A DNA stretch of 64,000 nt from Methylocystis echinoides (lineage in GTDB: Bacteria > Pseudomonadota > Alphaproteobacteria > Rhizobiales > Beijerinckiaceae): positions 1,750,501 to 1,814,500 of the forward strand of contig NZ_CP156084.1 in NCBI RefSeq assembly GCF_040687965.1, in the 5' to 3' direction. Below are positions 26,509 through 34,062 of the stretch, piece after piece; within the stretch, counting starts at the first letter, position 1; each line of letters starts with the position of its first letter. The notes beneath the pieces were generated by a model that saw nothing but the letters and a program-made list of their open reading frames with translations, ran no database searches and was not told the origin of the DNA. Position numbers and translations under genes: made by a program.

Positions 26509-26709
26509 ATGACTGACCAGCCCCGAATCACCCTCGACCCCGACGTGCTCGCCGGCAAGCCAGTCGTGCGCGGCACGCGCCTGTCGGTCGAGTTTATCAT
26601 CGGCTTGATGGCGGACGGCTGGAGCGAGACCGATATTCTGCGCAATTATCCGACCCTGGCGCATGAGGATATTTCGGCGTGTCTCGGTTACGCATTTTTC
26701 CGTGATTGA
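26509..26709 (+). CDS. DUF433 antitoxin-like protein
   Basis: 66 residues; strong AAGGAGG 8 bases before the ATG. Sequence ITLDPDVLAGKPVVRGTRLSVEFIIGLMADGWSETDIL then LRNYPTL and EDISACLGYA is diagnostic for DUF433, a winged-helix fold protein usually paired with a PIN-like (DUF5615/Mut7-C) toxin as a VapBC-like module. No toxin gene follows within 130 bases, nor is one upstream, so it is an orphan here. It may be a solitary regulator or a remnant. Confidence 0.88.
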   Translation: MTDQPRITLDPDVLAGKPVVRGTRLSVEFIIGLMADGWSETDILRNYPTLAHEDISACLGYAFFRD

Positions 26710-26841
26710 ATCAGGCCGCGTAAGAATGCGCGCTTTGGCCGAGCCTTGACTCTTCACGTTTGCCCGACGGCGTGCCGGCGGCGCACGGGAAGACGGCGGG
26801 TGAGGTCATATCGGTGATCCCCGCAGGGTCGATGGCGGCTG

Positions 26842-29490
26842 TCACTCCGCCGCCAGCACCTGCGGCGGCGGGAAGGCGATTTCGATCAGCGTGCCTTCGT
26901 TCTTGCGGCTCCTGATCGTGAAGCTCGCCTGGTTCGCTTCGATCAGCGCCTTGGTCAGCGGCAGGCCGAGGCCGGTGCCGGGCCTTTTGTGCGAGATCGC
27001 CACCTGCTTGAACGGCTCGAGCGCCGTCTGCACGTCCTCGTCGCTCATGCCGATCCCGGTGTCCTTCACGCGGATCACGACATGGCCCGAGTCGGTGAGT
27101 GCGCTCGAGACGATGACCTGACCGCCCGGCTCGTTGAACTTCACCGCATTGGAGAGAAGATTGAGCAGGATCTGCTTCAAGGAGCGCGCGTCGGCGCGCA
27201 CCGGCGGCAGGCGCTCGGAGAGCGACAGGCGCATGACGATGCGCGCCTTGTTGGCCTGCGCCTGCATGATCGCGGCGCATTCCGTGATGACGGCGTTGCC
27301 GTCGACGCGGTCGAATTCCAGCTCCATCTTGCCCGCCTCGATTTTCGAGAGGTCGAGAAGATCGTTGACGAGCGACAGCACATGCTCGCCCGAGGCGTGC
27401 ATGTCCTTCAGATATTCCTTGTAGCGCTCCGAGCCGACGGGCCCGAGGCGCTCCTGCATCATCACTTCGGCGAAGCCGAGAATGGCGTTGAGCGGCGTGC
27501 GGATTTCGTGGCTGACGCGGGCCAGGAAATCGGATTTCGCGGCGTTCGCCTGTTCGGCCGCGTCGCGCGCCGCCCGCAGCGCCTCGGCGCGGGCGTCGGC
27601 CGCCTCCGCGCGCAGCGTGAGGCAGGGCTTTTGCGCCGGGCCGAGACGGCGCAGCGTCGCCTCGAAGGATGCGCCGCCGAGCCGAGCCGACAGGCGCAAA
27701 GCGGCGTCCGGCTCGCCCGCGCGGAAGCAGGCGGCGAGCTTGCGCGTATCCTCCGCCGATAAGAGCGCGGTGAGCGGCAGGCCGTCGAGCGCGCCCTTCT
27801 CGGCCTCGAACAGCGCGGCGAAGGCGCCCGTGGCGCTCTCGATGCGGCCCTCTTCGCTCAGCACGGCGACGGCGACGCCGCTGGTTTCGAGAAGGCCGCG
27901 CAGCAGGCTGTTGTCGGCGCGGGCGCGGGCGAGCTTTTCGTCCCGCGCGCGGGCGAGCGCCAGCGCGCTTTCATCGGGGCCGGGGAGCCGGCTGCGGTTG
28001 CGGCGCAGGGTGACGAGCGTCGCCGGCGCGCCCTCCCAGTCGACGCTTTGCAGATGGACGTCGACGTCGAGCGCCTCGCCGTCGCTCGACTGCACCGCCG
28101 CGGCCCGCGCCCCGGCGTCGCCCGGCGGGCGGCCGAAAAACATGCGGGCGAGCCCGCCGTCCGCTTCGAAGGCGGCGGCGTCGGCATAGCCGAGATAATC
28201 GAGCAAGGTGCGATTGGCGAAGAGCGTCTTGGCCCCGCGCGCGATGAGCACGCCGACCGGCAGGCAGTCGAGCACGCCGGTCGCCGTCGAGGCTGCGGGC
28301 GGCGGCGCGGGCGCCGGCTCGCCCCCGATCAGCGCGGCAAGCTCCGCGGCGATTTCCTGAACCGCGACAGCGGAGAGCGGTTCCTCGACGGGCGCGGTCG
28401 CGGCCTCCCCGGCCTCGGCCTCGACAAGCGCCGGCGCCGCGGCGCCGCTTTTGAGCGCGCGCGCGATCTCCTCGAAATTCATGCGCTCGGCGGCGGTCAA
28501 CGCGTCCCTGTCCGGCGGCGGGGCGGCGCTCGGCGCCTCCTCGCGTGGCGCAGGGACGGGGCGCAAGGGCACGACATTGTCGGCCGCATAGACGGGCTCC
28601 GGCGCCGGCTCTTGCGGCGGTTCGCGCGTCTCGACAGGCGGGAGGGCGACGGCGTCCGCGACGAAAGCCCGGTCGAGATGAAGAACGCCATAGCCCTGAA
28701 AGCCGGCGAAGCGGCGGTCGGCGTCGCTGGTTGGCAGTCCGCCCAGCGTCACCGGCGCGCGGGCGCCGGTGCCGGCGAGCGGCCAGTCGACCTCGATCCC
28801 CGCAAAGCTCTTCCGCGCCGCAATCGCCGCGGCGAAAGCCCGGCCCAGCGCCAAAGCCGCGGCGACGTCCGCGACTCCCCGGCCGACGATCTCCGCGCTT
28901 TCCGGGCCGACAACGTCGGCGAGCACGTGCGTCACGTCGATGAAACGGCCGTCGGCGTCCGTTTTCCAAAGGAAGCGGGGCGCGCGGGCGCCATGGCGGC
29001 TCATCAGTTGCTCGCGCAGCGCGCGGCTGTCGCCGATGGGGGATGAGTGGCCGGCTGTGGGCGTCTGAGGGGCTAGGGCGTCGACGGGCGAAGGAGCAGG
29101 CCGGACCCCGAGCGCTGCAAGGACGAGAAAATCGGGCGCGCCGGCGGCTGTCGGAAGCTTTCGGCACAGCAGGGTGACGGTCTGCTGGGAGGGACCGAAA
29201 TTGAACCGCAGGCGCTCCAGCCGCAACGCGGCGCCCTGGCGCACGGATTCGACGAGATCCGTCAGCCGCTTCGCGCTTGGCGCGTCGCTTTCGAACAGCC
29301 GCTCGGCCAGGGCCGTCGCATCTGCGCCGAAGACGGCGCGCGCCGAATCGTTGAGATAGACAATCCGGAGCGGAGTTCCGCAGGCGGCGAAAATCGGGGC
29401 CCCCGACGCGTCCAGCGCCGAAAAAGCAGGATCGGCCGCGATGCGGCTGGCGGCCACCTCTCCTTCGACCTCTGCCTGCGAAGAGCCCAT
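26842..29490 (-). CDS. Large PAS-domain sensor histidine kinase
   Basis: 882 residues. PAS-like segments near 35-150 (IVYLNDSARAVFGAD) and further ones near 400-500 (LPVGVLIARGAKTLFANRTL) and 540-620 (EEGRIESATGAFAALFE), separated by Pro/Ala-rich linkers. A HisKA domain carries His661 in RVSHEIRTPLNAILGFAE; the HATPase_c domain has NLLSNAVKFN, DTGIGM and PGTGLGLPL. No transmembrane helix and no receiver domain. The architecture and HisKA sequence resemble the cell-cycle kinases PleC/DivJ/PdhS of Alphaproteobacteria that act on DivK; that partner is inference. No response regulator is adjacent. The ATG at 29490 is preferred over a TTG at 29565. Confidence 0.88.
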   Translation of the reverse strand: MGSSQAEVEGEVAASRIAADPAFSALDASGAPIFAACGTPLRIVYLNDSARAVFGADATALAERLFESDAPSAKRLTDLVESVRQGAALRLERLRFNFGPSQQTVTLLCRKLPTAAGAPDFLVLAALGVRPAPSPVDALAPQTPTAGHSSPIGDSRALREQLMSRHGARAPRFLWKTDADGRFIDVTHVLADVVGPESAEIVGRGVADVAAALALGRAFAAAIAARKSFAGIEVDWPLAGTGARAPVTLGGLPTSDADRRFAGFQGYGVLHLDRAFVADAVALPPVETREPPQEPAPEPVYAADNVVPLRPVPAPREEAPSAAPPPDRDALTAAERMNFEEIARALKSGAAAPALVEAEAGEAATAPVEEPLSAVAVQEIAAELAALIGGEPAPAPPPAASTATGVLDCLPVGVLIARGAKTLFANRTLLDYLGYADAAAFEADGGLARMFFGRPPGDAGARAAAVQSSDGEALDVDVHLQSVDWEGAPATLVTLRRNRSRLPGPDESALALARARDEKLARARADNSLLRGLLETSGVAVAVLSEEGRIESATGAFAALFEAEKGALDGLPLTALLSAEDTRKLAACFRAGEPDAALRLSARLGGASFEATLRRLGPAQKPCLTLRAEAADARAEALRAARDAAEQANAAKSDFLARVSHEIRTPLNAILGFAEVMMQERLGPVGSERYKEYLKDMHASGEHVLSLVNDLLDLSKIEAGKMELEFDRVDGNAVITECAAIMQAQANKARIVMRLSLSERLPPVRADARSLKQILLNLLSNAVKFNEPGGQVIVSSALTDSGHVVIRVKDTGIGMSDEDVQTALEPFKQVAISHKRPGTGLGLPLTKALIEANQASFTIRSRKNEGTLIEIAFPPPQVLAAE

Positions 29491-29664
29491 GACGCCGGCT
29501 CGCTGTTGCGACGGGAACACGCGCCCGCGCCCGACCGCCTCGAAAATTCCCAAAGACGCGATCAAGTTTGAGCTTAACGCAAACTTAAACGGTCGCCGCG
29601 TCGCGGTCCATCCGACCCCGCCTGCTTTCAGGTCATTTTTTTGCTAACATTCACCTGCCTTATA

Positions 29665-29694
29665 CTGCGCTGCACAATTTATGTTGCAGCGCAG
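29665..29694 (+). promoter_or_regulatory. Probable PhaR operator upstream of phasin genes
   Basis: A perfect 10-bp inverted repeat, CTGCGCTGCA and TGCAGCGCAG, separated by 10 AT-rich bases. PhaR, the repressor of phasin genes, is known to bind CTGC/GCAG-type TGC-rich sites. A good -10 candidate (TATACT, 29661-29666) overlaps the left arm, so binding would block the promoter. It lies about 80 bases before the first phasin start. Confidence 0.7.
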
Positions 29695-29771
29695 CAAAAA
29701 ATCAGGCATTGTCCTCTTGTCTGCCCCGGCCCACCCGCCGGCCGCGGGCGCAGCCAAATGAGGAGACGTTC

Positions 29772-30131
29772 ATGGTTGATCCAATCTATCAGGTTCCAAA
29801 CGAGGTTCGCGACTTCGCCGAGAAGAGCGTCGAGCAGGCGCGCAAGGCCTTCGAAGGCTTCGCCGGCGCCGCACAGAAAGCGCTCACCTCCACGACCGAG
29901 CTGCCGATCGTGCCGCCGGGCGCGAAGGATGTCGGAGCCAAGGCCTTTTCTTTCGCCGAAGCCAATGTGAATGCGGCTTTCGATCTCGCGCAAAAGCTCG
30001 TCAAGGCGAAGGACCCGCAGGAAGTGTTCCAGCTTCAGGCCGACTTCGTGAAGTCGCAGTTCGAGGCCATTCAGGAGCAGACCAAGGAGCTCGGCGCCGC
30101 GTTTCAGCGCTCGACGACCCTGAAGTCCTGA
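29772..30131 (+). CDS. Phasin (polyhydroxyalkanoate granule protein)
   Basis: 119 residues; GAGGAG 6 bases before the ATG. Almost entirely amphipathic helix. The segment ANVNAAFDLAQKLVKAKDPQ followed by EVFQLQADFVKSQFEAIQEQ is the core of the phasin_2 family. It coats PHB granules and controls their size. Alternative start upstream (29709) lacks a ribosome site. First of two phasins in tandem, 41 bases apart, presumably one operon under the palindrome at 29665. Confidence 0.92.
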   Translation: MVDPIYQVPNEVRDFAEKSVEQARKAFEGFAGAAQKALTSTTELPIVPPGAKDVGAKAFSFAEANVNAAFDLAQKLVKAKDPQEVFQLQADFVKSQFEAIQEQTKELGAAFQRSTTLKS

Positions 30132-30172
30132 TCCGACAGTTTGTTCACTCGAAATCTTTGAGGAGCGGGAAG

Positions 30173-30667
30173 ATGGCGACGAAAAGCAAGGCTGACAAAA
30201 GCATTCCCCTCGACGCCGGGCAGGCGGCCCCTGCCGAGGCGCCGGAGGAGGCGCTGCGCGCCGAAATTCCCGCCCAAGAGCCGGTCTTGAGCGAAGCCGC
30301 TTCCCCAGCGGCCCCCGCGCCGACGCCGGAGCCGGAGATTGTGGACATCGTCTCGGCGCCGCTCGCCGTGATCGAGGAGGCGGCCGAATCCGCGGCGGAG
30401 TCCTTCTCCGCCTCGTTTGAATTCGACACGTCCGCCTGGTCGAAGAAGTCGCTGGAGCTCTGGGCCGAGAACGCCGCCGCTTTCCTCGAGTTTGCGGAAC
30501 AGGTCGTCAAGGCGAAAAGCTTCGAGGAGGCCGTCGACATTCAGTCGCGCTTCGCCAGCGAGCGCTTCGAAGCCTTCGTCCGTCAGTCGCAAGAGCTGAT
30601 GGACGTCGCGAAAAACCTGGCGAGCTTCGCGGCCGCCCCGCTTTGCGACGTGCGCAAGGCGGCCTGA
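30173..30667 (+). CDS. Second phasin, with Ala/Pro-rich N-terminal extension
   Basis: 164 residues. The C-terminal ~90 residues repeat the phasin pattern (ENAAAFLEFAEQVVKAKSFE, then EAVDIQSRFASERFEAFVRQ). The first 75 residues are acidic, Ala/Pro/Glu-rich and probably disordered. It is a diverged paralogue of the gene before it, likely cotranscribed. Extension may modulate granule association or PHB depolymerase contact; that is speculation. ATG preceded by GAGGAGCGGGAAG. Confidence 0.88.
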   Translation: MATKSKADKSIPLDAGQAAPAEAPEEALRAEIPAQEPVLSEAASPAAPAPTPEPEIVDIVSAPLAVIEEAAESAAESFSASFEFDTSAWSKKSLELWAENAAAFLEFAEQVVKAKSFEEAVDIQSRFASERFEAFVRQSQELMDVAKNLASFAAAPLCDVRKAA

Positions 30668-30698
30668 GCGGCAAGAACAGATTTCGCTTTTTTTGCGG

Positions 30699-30734
30699 GC
30701 GTCGGCGGCCGTTGGGGCGCTGACGCTTTTTTTT
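30699..30734 (+). terminator. Terminator of the phasin operon
   Basis: Stem GCGTCGGC / GCTGACGC (8 pairs, one G-T), 12-base loop, then eight T residues. The T run reaches into the stop codon of aroE, which converges from the other strand. Confidence 0.8.
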
Positions 30735-31575
30735 AGAGCGTCGCCTCGATCAACGCGCGCAGCTCGGGCGTGACCTCGGGCGCGACTCCGGTCCAGTCGC
30801 GGAAGGCGGGCCGCGCCTGATGCAGCAGCATGCCGAGACCGTCGACCGGCGTCGCCCCCCTGGCCCGGGCTGCGGCGAGGAGCGGCGTCTCCAGCGGGGC
30901 GTAGACGATGTCGGCGACGACCGCCGAAGCCGGCAAGGCGGCAAGCGAGAGATCGAGCGGCTCCTGCCCGACCATGCCCTGGCTCGTGGTGTTGACGAGA
31001 AGCGCGGCGCCGGCGAGCGCGTCGTGGCGCTCCTCCCAGTCATAGGCCGCGACGGGCGCGCCGAAGTCCTGGGCCAGCCGGTCGGCGCGGGCGCGGGTGC
31101 GGTTGAGCAGGCGGATTTCGCGCGCCCCCGCCTCGATGAGCCCCCAGACGATCGCCCGCGCGCCGCCGCCGGCGCCGATGACGACGCAGGGGCCGGCCTC
31201 CCCCCGCCAATGGGGCGCGCCCTCCTGGAGCGAGGCGACGAAACCGAAGCCGTCATAATTCCGGCCGATGAGCGCGCCAGCTTTATCCACGACGACGCAG
31301 TTGACGGCGCCGATTCGTTGCGCCGCCGGGTCGACCGAGTCGAGAAAGGCGAGCGCGGCCTCCTTGTGCGGGATGGTGAGGTTGCAGCCGGAAAAACCCA
31401 GCGCCGGCAAGGCCCGCAGGGCGGTTTCGAGTTTGCCGGGCTCGACGGGGAGCGGGACATAGGCGCCCTCGACGCCATAGCGCGCAAACCAGTAATTATG
31501 GATCTTGGGGCTGCGCGAATGGGCGATCGGCCAGCCCATGACGCCGGCGAGAATAAATTTTTGGCGATGCGTCAC
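30733..31575 (-). CDS. aroE: Shikimate dehydrogenase
   Basis: 280 residues. GWPIAHSRSPKIHNYWF (shikimate-binding SxS), NLTIPHKE with the catalytic Lys, VIGAGGGARAIVWGL for NADP+ and LLNRTRARADRL. Reduces 3-dehydroshikimate to shikimate in aromatic amino acid synthesis. Full length. It starts about 90 bases from the divergent hypothetical gene at 31666. Confidence 0.95.
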   Translation of the reverse strand: MTHRQKFILAGVMGWPIAHSRSPKIHNYWFARYGVEGAYVPLPVEPGKLETALRALPALGFSGCNLTIPHKEAALAFLDSVDPAAQRIGAVNCVVVDKAGALIGRNYDGFGFVASLQEGAPHWRGEAGPCVVIGAGGGARAIVWGLIEAGAREIRLLNRTRARADRLAQDFGAPVAAYDWEERHDALAGAALLVNTTSQGMVGQEPLDLSLAALPASAVVADIVYAPLETPLLAAARARGATPVDGLGMLLHQARPAFRDWTGVAPEVTPELRALIEATL

Positions 31576-31665
31576 GGCGTGCTCTTAGTCTGTGGCCATT
31601 GGTTGCGGAGAAATCCTACCATATGTCAACCGCAGGCGCGGGCGTTTACCTGGAGGCGAACGGGA

Positions 31666-32067
31666 ATGAATGCGGCAAGGAACCGGCGATTGGACGCGCT
31701 TCTCGAAGACGCGGAGCACTCCATCGCCGCGCATTGGGAGCGCTGCCGCGACAGCGGCGTGGCTGGCGCGACGCCGGAGGCGACGGCTCGTGTCGACGCG
31801 CGCATCCGCGCCTATTTCGAGGCGCTGAAGGCGCTGCCGCCGCGCGCCCCCGAAGCGCGAATCCTCGAGGCGCTCGTCAGCGTCTTCGACGATCTCATGC
31901 GACTCGACGAAGAGACAGGCGGCGCGCTCCTCGAAGAAGCCGAGCGCGACCTCTTGCAGCCCTTGATCCTCAACGCCGCCGAAACGGCCGGGCTCGACCC
32001 GCATAAATTCCCCCGCCGGGAGCCCGGCGGGCGGCGGCTGGACTTCAGCGTGGCGCGAGCGCGGTGA
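31666..32067 (+). CDS. Hypothetical helical protein, 133 aa
   Basis: ATG with GGAGG 9 bases upstream. Soluble and mostly helical, acidic; ends [21 protein letters not shown]. No motif I recognise. Its 3' end overlaps the 3' end of bioB on the opposite strand by 23 bases, so at least one of the two transcripts is antisense to the other there. Real coding is supported by the ribosome site and by amino acid composition unlike the other frames. Confidence 0.6.
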   Translation: MNAARNRRLDALLEDAEHSIAAHWERCRDSGVAGATPEATARVDARIRAYFEALKALPPRAPEARILEALVSVFDDLMRLDEETGGALLEEAERDLLQPLILNAAETAGLDPHKFPRREPGGRRLDFSVARAR

Positions 32068-33004
32068 AGAGCGCGTCGTCCTCGTTGACGCCGGCGTTGC
32101 TGGTGGTGAGCAGCTTCTCGCCGTAGAAAATCGAATTGGCGCCTGCGACGAGGCAGAGGATCTGCGCTTCTTGCGTGAGGAAGGAGCGTCCCGCGGAGAG
32201 ACGCACCCGCGCGCGCGGCATGACGATGCGGGTCGTGGCGATCATGCGCACGAGATCGAGCGGATCAACCTTGTCGCGATCGGCGAGCGGCGTGCCTTCG
32301 ACGGCGACGAGCGTATTGATCGGCACGCTCTCGGGATGCGGGTCGAAGCTCGCGAGAACCTGCAGCATGCCGGCGCGGTCGCGCACAGTCTCGCCCATGC
32401 CGATGATGCCGCCGCAGCACATTTCGAGCCCCGCGCCGCGCACCGCCTTCAGCGTGTCGAGGCGGTCCTGATAGGTGCGGGTGGTGATGATGTCGCCATA
32501 GAATTCGGGGCCGGTGTCGAGATTGTGGTTATAAGCGGTGAGGCCCGCCTCGACGAGGCGCTTCGCCTGCGCGTCGTCGATCATGCCGAGCGTGACGCAG
32601 GCTTCCATGCCGAGTTCACGGACGCCGCGCACCATCTCGACGACCGCGTCGAAGCGCTTGTCCTTGGGGGCGGCGCGCCAGGCCGCGCCCATGCAGAAAC
32701 GGTCCGCCCCCGCCTCCTTCGCCGTCCTGGCGGCGGCGAGAACGTCCGCCGTCGACAGGAGGTCGACGCGGTCGAGCTTCACCTCGCGGTGATGCGCCGA
32801 CTGCGGGCAATAGGAGCAGTCTTCCGGGCAGCCGCCGGTCTTGATCGAGAGAAGCGCCGCCTTCTGCACGTCGTTGACGTCATGATAGCGGCGATGCGCG
32901 GCGTTGGCCTGGGCGATGAGATCGAGCAGCGGCAGATTGTGGACGCCGACGATTTCGTCGACCGTCCAGTCGTGGCGGATGTTGAAGTCGGCGGGGGCGT
33001 TCAT
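32045..33004 (-). CDS. bioB: Biotin synthase
   Basis: 319 residues. Radical-SAM motif [13 protein letters not shown], then [12 protein letters not shown]-like, [15 protein letters not shown] and GGIIGMGE, as in BioB. Inserts sulfur into dethiobiotin. The ATG at 33004 overlaps the stop of the upstream membrane protein (TGATG), so the two are translationally coupled. The rest of the biotin operon is absent here. Confidence 0.96.
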   Translation of the reverse strand: MNAPADFNIRHDWTVDEIVGVHNLPLLDLIAQANAAHRRYHDVNDVQKAALLSIKTGGCPEDCSYCPQSAHHREVKLDRVDLLSTADVLAAARTAKEAGADRFCMGAAWRAAPKDKRFDAVVEMVRGVRELGMEACVTLGMIDDAQAKRLVEAGLTAYNHNLDTGPEFYGDIITTRTYQDRLDTLKAVRGAGLEMCCGGIIGMGETVRDRAGMLQVLASFDPHPESVPINTLVAVEGTPLADRDKVDPLDLVRMIATTRIVMPRARVRLSAGRSFLTQEAQILCLVAGANSIFYGEKLLTTSNAGVNEDDALFTALAPR

Positions 33005-33489
33005 CACGCGGCTCCCTTGCGGTTCTGCGAGCGCGCCGCGAGCTTGCGCGCGGGAGCGGCCCCGGCCGCGTCAGCCTGCTTGCCGCGCAACGTCATATAG
33101 GCGACATAGAGCGCGACCGCCACGTCGAAGCCGACGGTCGCGACGACGAAGGGGGCGGGAGCGAAAGCCTGGCCGGCGCCCACATAATGCTCGTAAAGCG
33201 TCCAGGCCGCATGCAGGGCGAAGCCCGCGACCACGAACCAGGGCGAGCCGACGATCGACATGCCGGCGAGCGTGCCGAAAAAGGCGACGGCGGTCATCTC
33301 GAAGCCGATCCACATCTCGTAGTTTTCGGCGCGGATGGCGAAGCCGACATAAAGGAAGCAGACCGCGATGAGCGCATAGGCCGCGAGCAGCGCCGGCCGC
33401 GTCTTCGACCAGCGCGAAAGGACGATGAGGCCGATGGCGAAGAGAACCCCGAGCCCCGCGAAGAGGGCGATTTCCACAGTGTCGAGCAT
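33004..33489 (-). CDS. Membrane protein coupled to bioB
   Basis: 161 residues with four to five hydrophobic segments (for example [39 protein letters not shown] and [19 protein letters not shown]) and a basic C-terminal tail ([14 protein letters not shown]). The overlap with bioB suggests a role in biotin or precursor uptake, but it shares no recognisable feature with BioY. The start at 33489 has no good ribosome site; a longer form from 33546 would add 19 basic residues. Confidence 0.6.
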   Translation of the reverse strand: MLDTVEIALFAGLGVLFAIGLIVLSRWSKTRPALLAAYALIAVCFLYVGFAIRAENYEMWIGFEMTAVAFFGTLAGMSIVGSPWFVVAGFALHAAWTLYEHYVGAGQAFAPAPFVVATVGFDVAVALYVAYMTLRGKQADAAGAAPARKLAARSQNRKGAA

Positions 33490-33659
33490 GGCGTGACCGA
33501 TTGGCGCGCGGAAAGCGCGGGCGATTGACGTTTTCTGGCCGCGCAAGGTCTATAAGGGGGGCGGGGGTTTCGAACAAGGGGCGCGGCGCTACGGCTTGCC
33601 AAAGCCGCGATCCGGACGCACATTCGGCCAAGCCCGCGGACGGACGCAAAGGCCGGAAG

Positions 33660-33938
33660 ATGAAGATCGTCGCTCTCGGATTAGCTTTCCTGATCTGCGG
33701 ATCAGCTCCGGCCCGCGCCGTGAACACCTGGGCGGGAAACACGGCCGAGGACATGGCGGAGGAGCAGGACGCCTGCGCCTATGACGCCGACCGCTTCTGC
33801 GGCGGCAACACCGTCTTCATCTTCGAGATGGAGAACTGTCTGAAACGCCATATGCCCCAGCTGACGCGGGCCTGCCGTCACGAGCTGACGCCCACCGACT
33901 TCAGGAAATATCACACCGACCCGTTCAACTTTTTCTGA
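33660..33938 (+). CDS. Small exported cysteine-rich-repeat protein
   Basis: 92 residues. Signal peptide MKIVALGLAFLICGSAPARA followed by VNTW. The mature part contains DACAYDADRFCGGNT ... MENCLKRHMPQLTRACRHEL, that is four cysteines in the order AC-D-FC / CL-H-L-C, which matches the cysteine-rich repeat (GLG1-type, PF00839) found in small alphaproteobacterial periplasmic proteins. Role unknown. ATG preceded by AGG/GGAAG. Confidence 0.75.
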   Translation: MKIVALGLAFLICGSAPARAVNTWAGNTAEDMAEEQDACAYDADRFCGGNTVFIFEMENCLKRHMPQLTRACRHELTPTDFRKYHTDPFNFF

Positions 33939-34062
33939 CGCCGCAAGGGGCGCCGGACGGCGCCTCTGCGCCTCTTCGGCGCCAAGATCGTCAATGGCCT
34001 CGAGGCCTGCTATAGGCTCTACCGGGCCGCGGGGGCGGGCGCTTTGATTTCATAGGTTCACC

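Noticed and set aside
33946-33968. GC-rich hairpin after the cysteine-rich exported protein
   Set aside because: AGGGGCGCC / GGCGCCTCT stem is good, but no T run follows, so I do not call it an intrinsic terminator.
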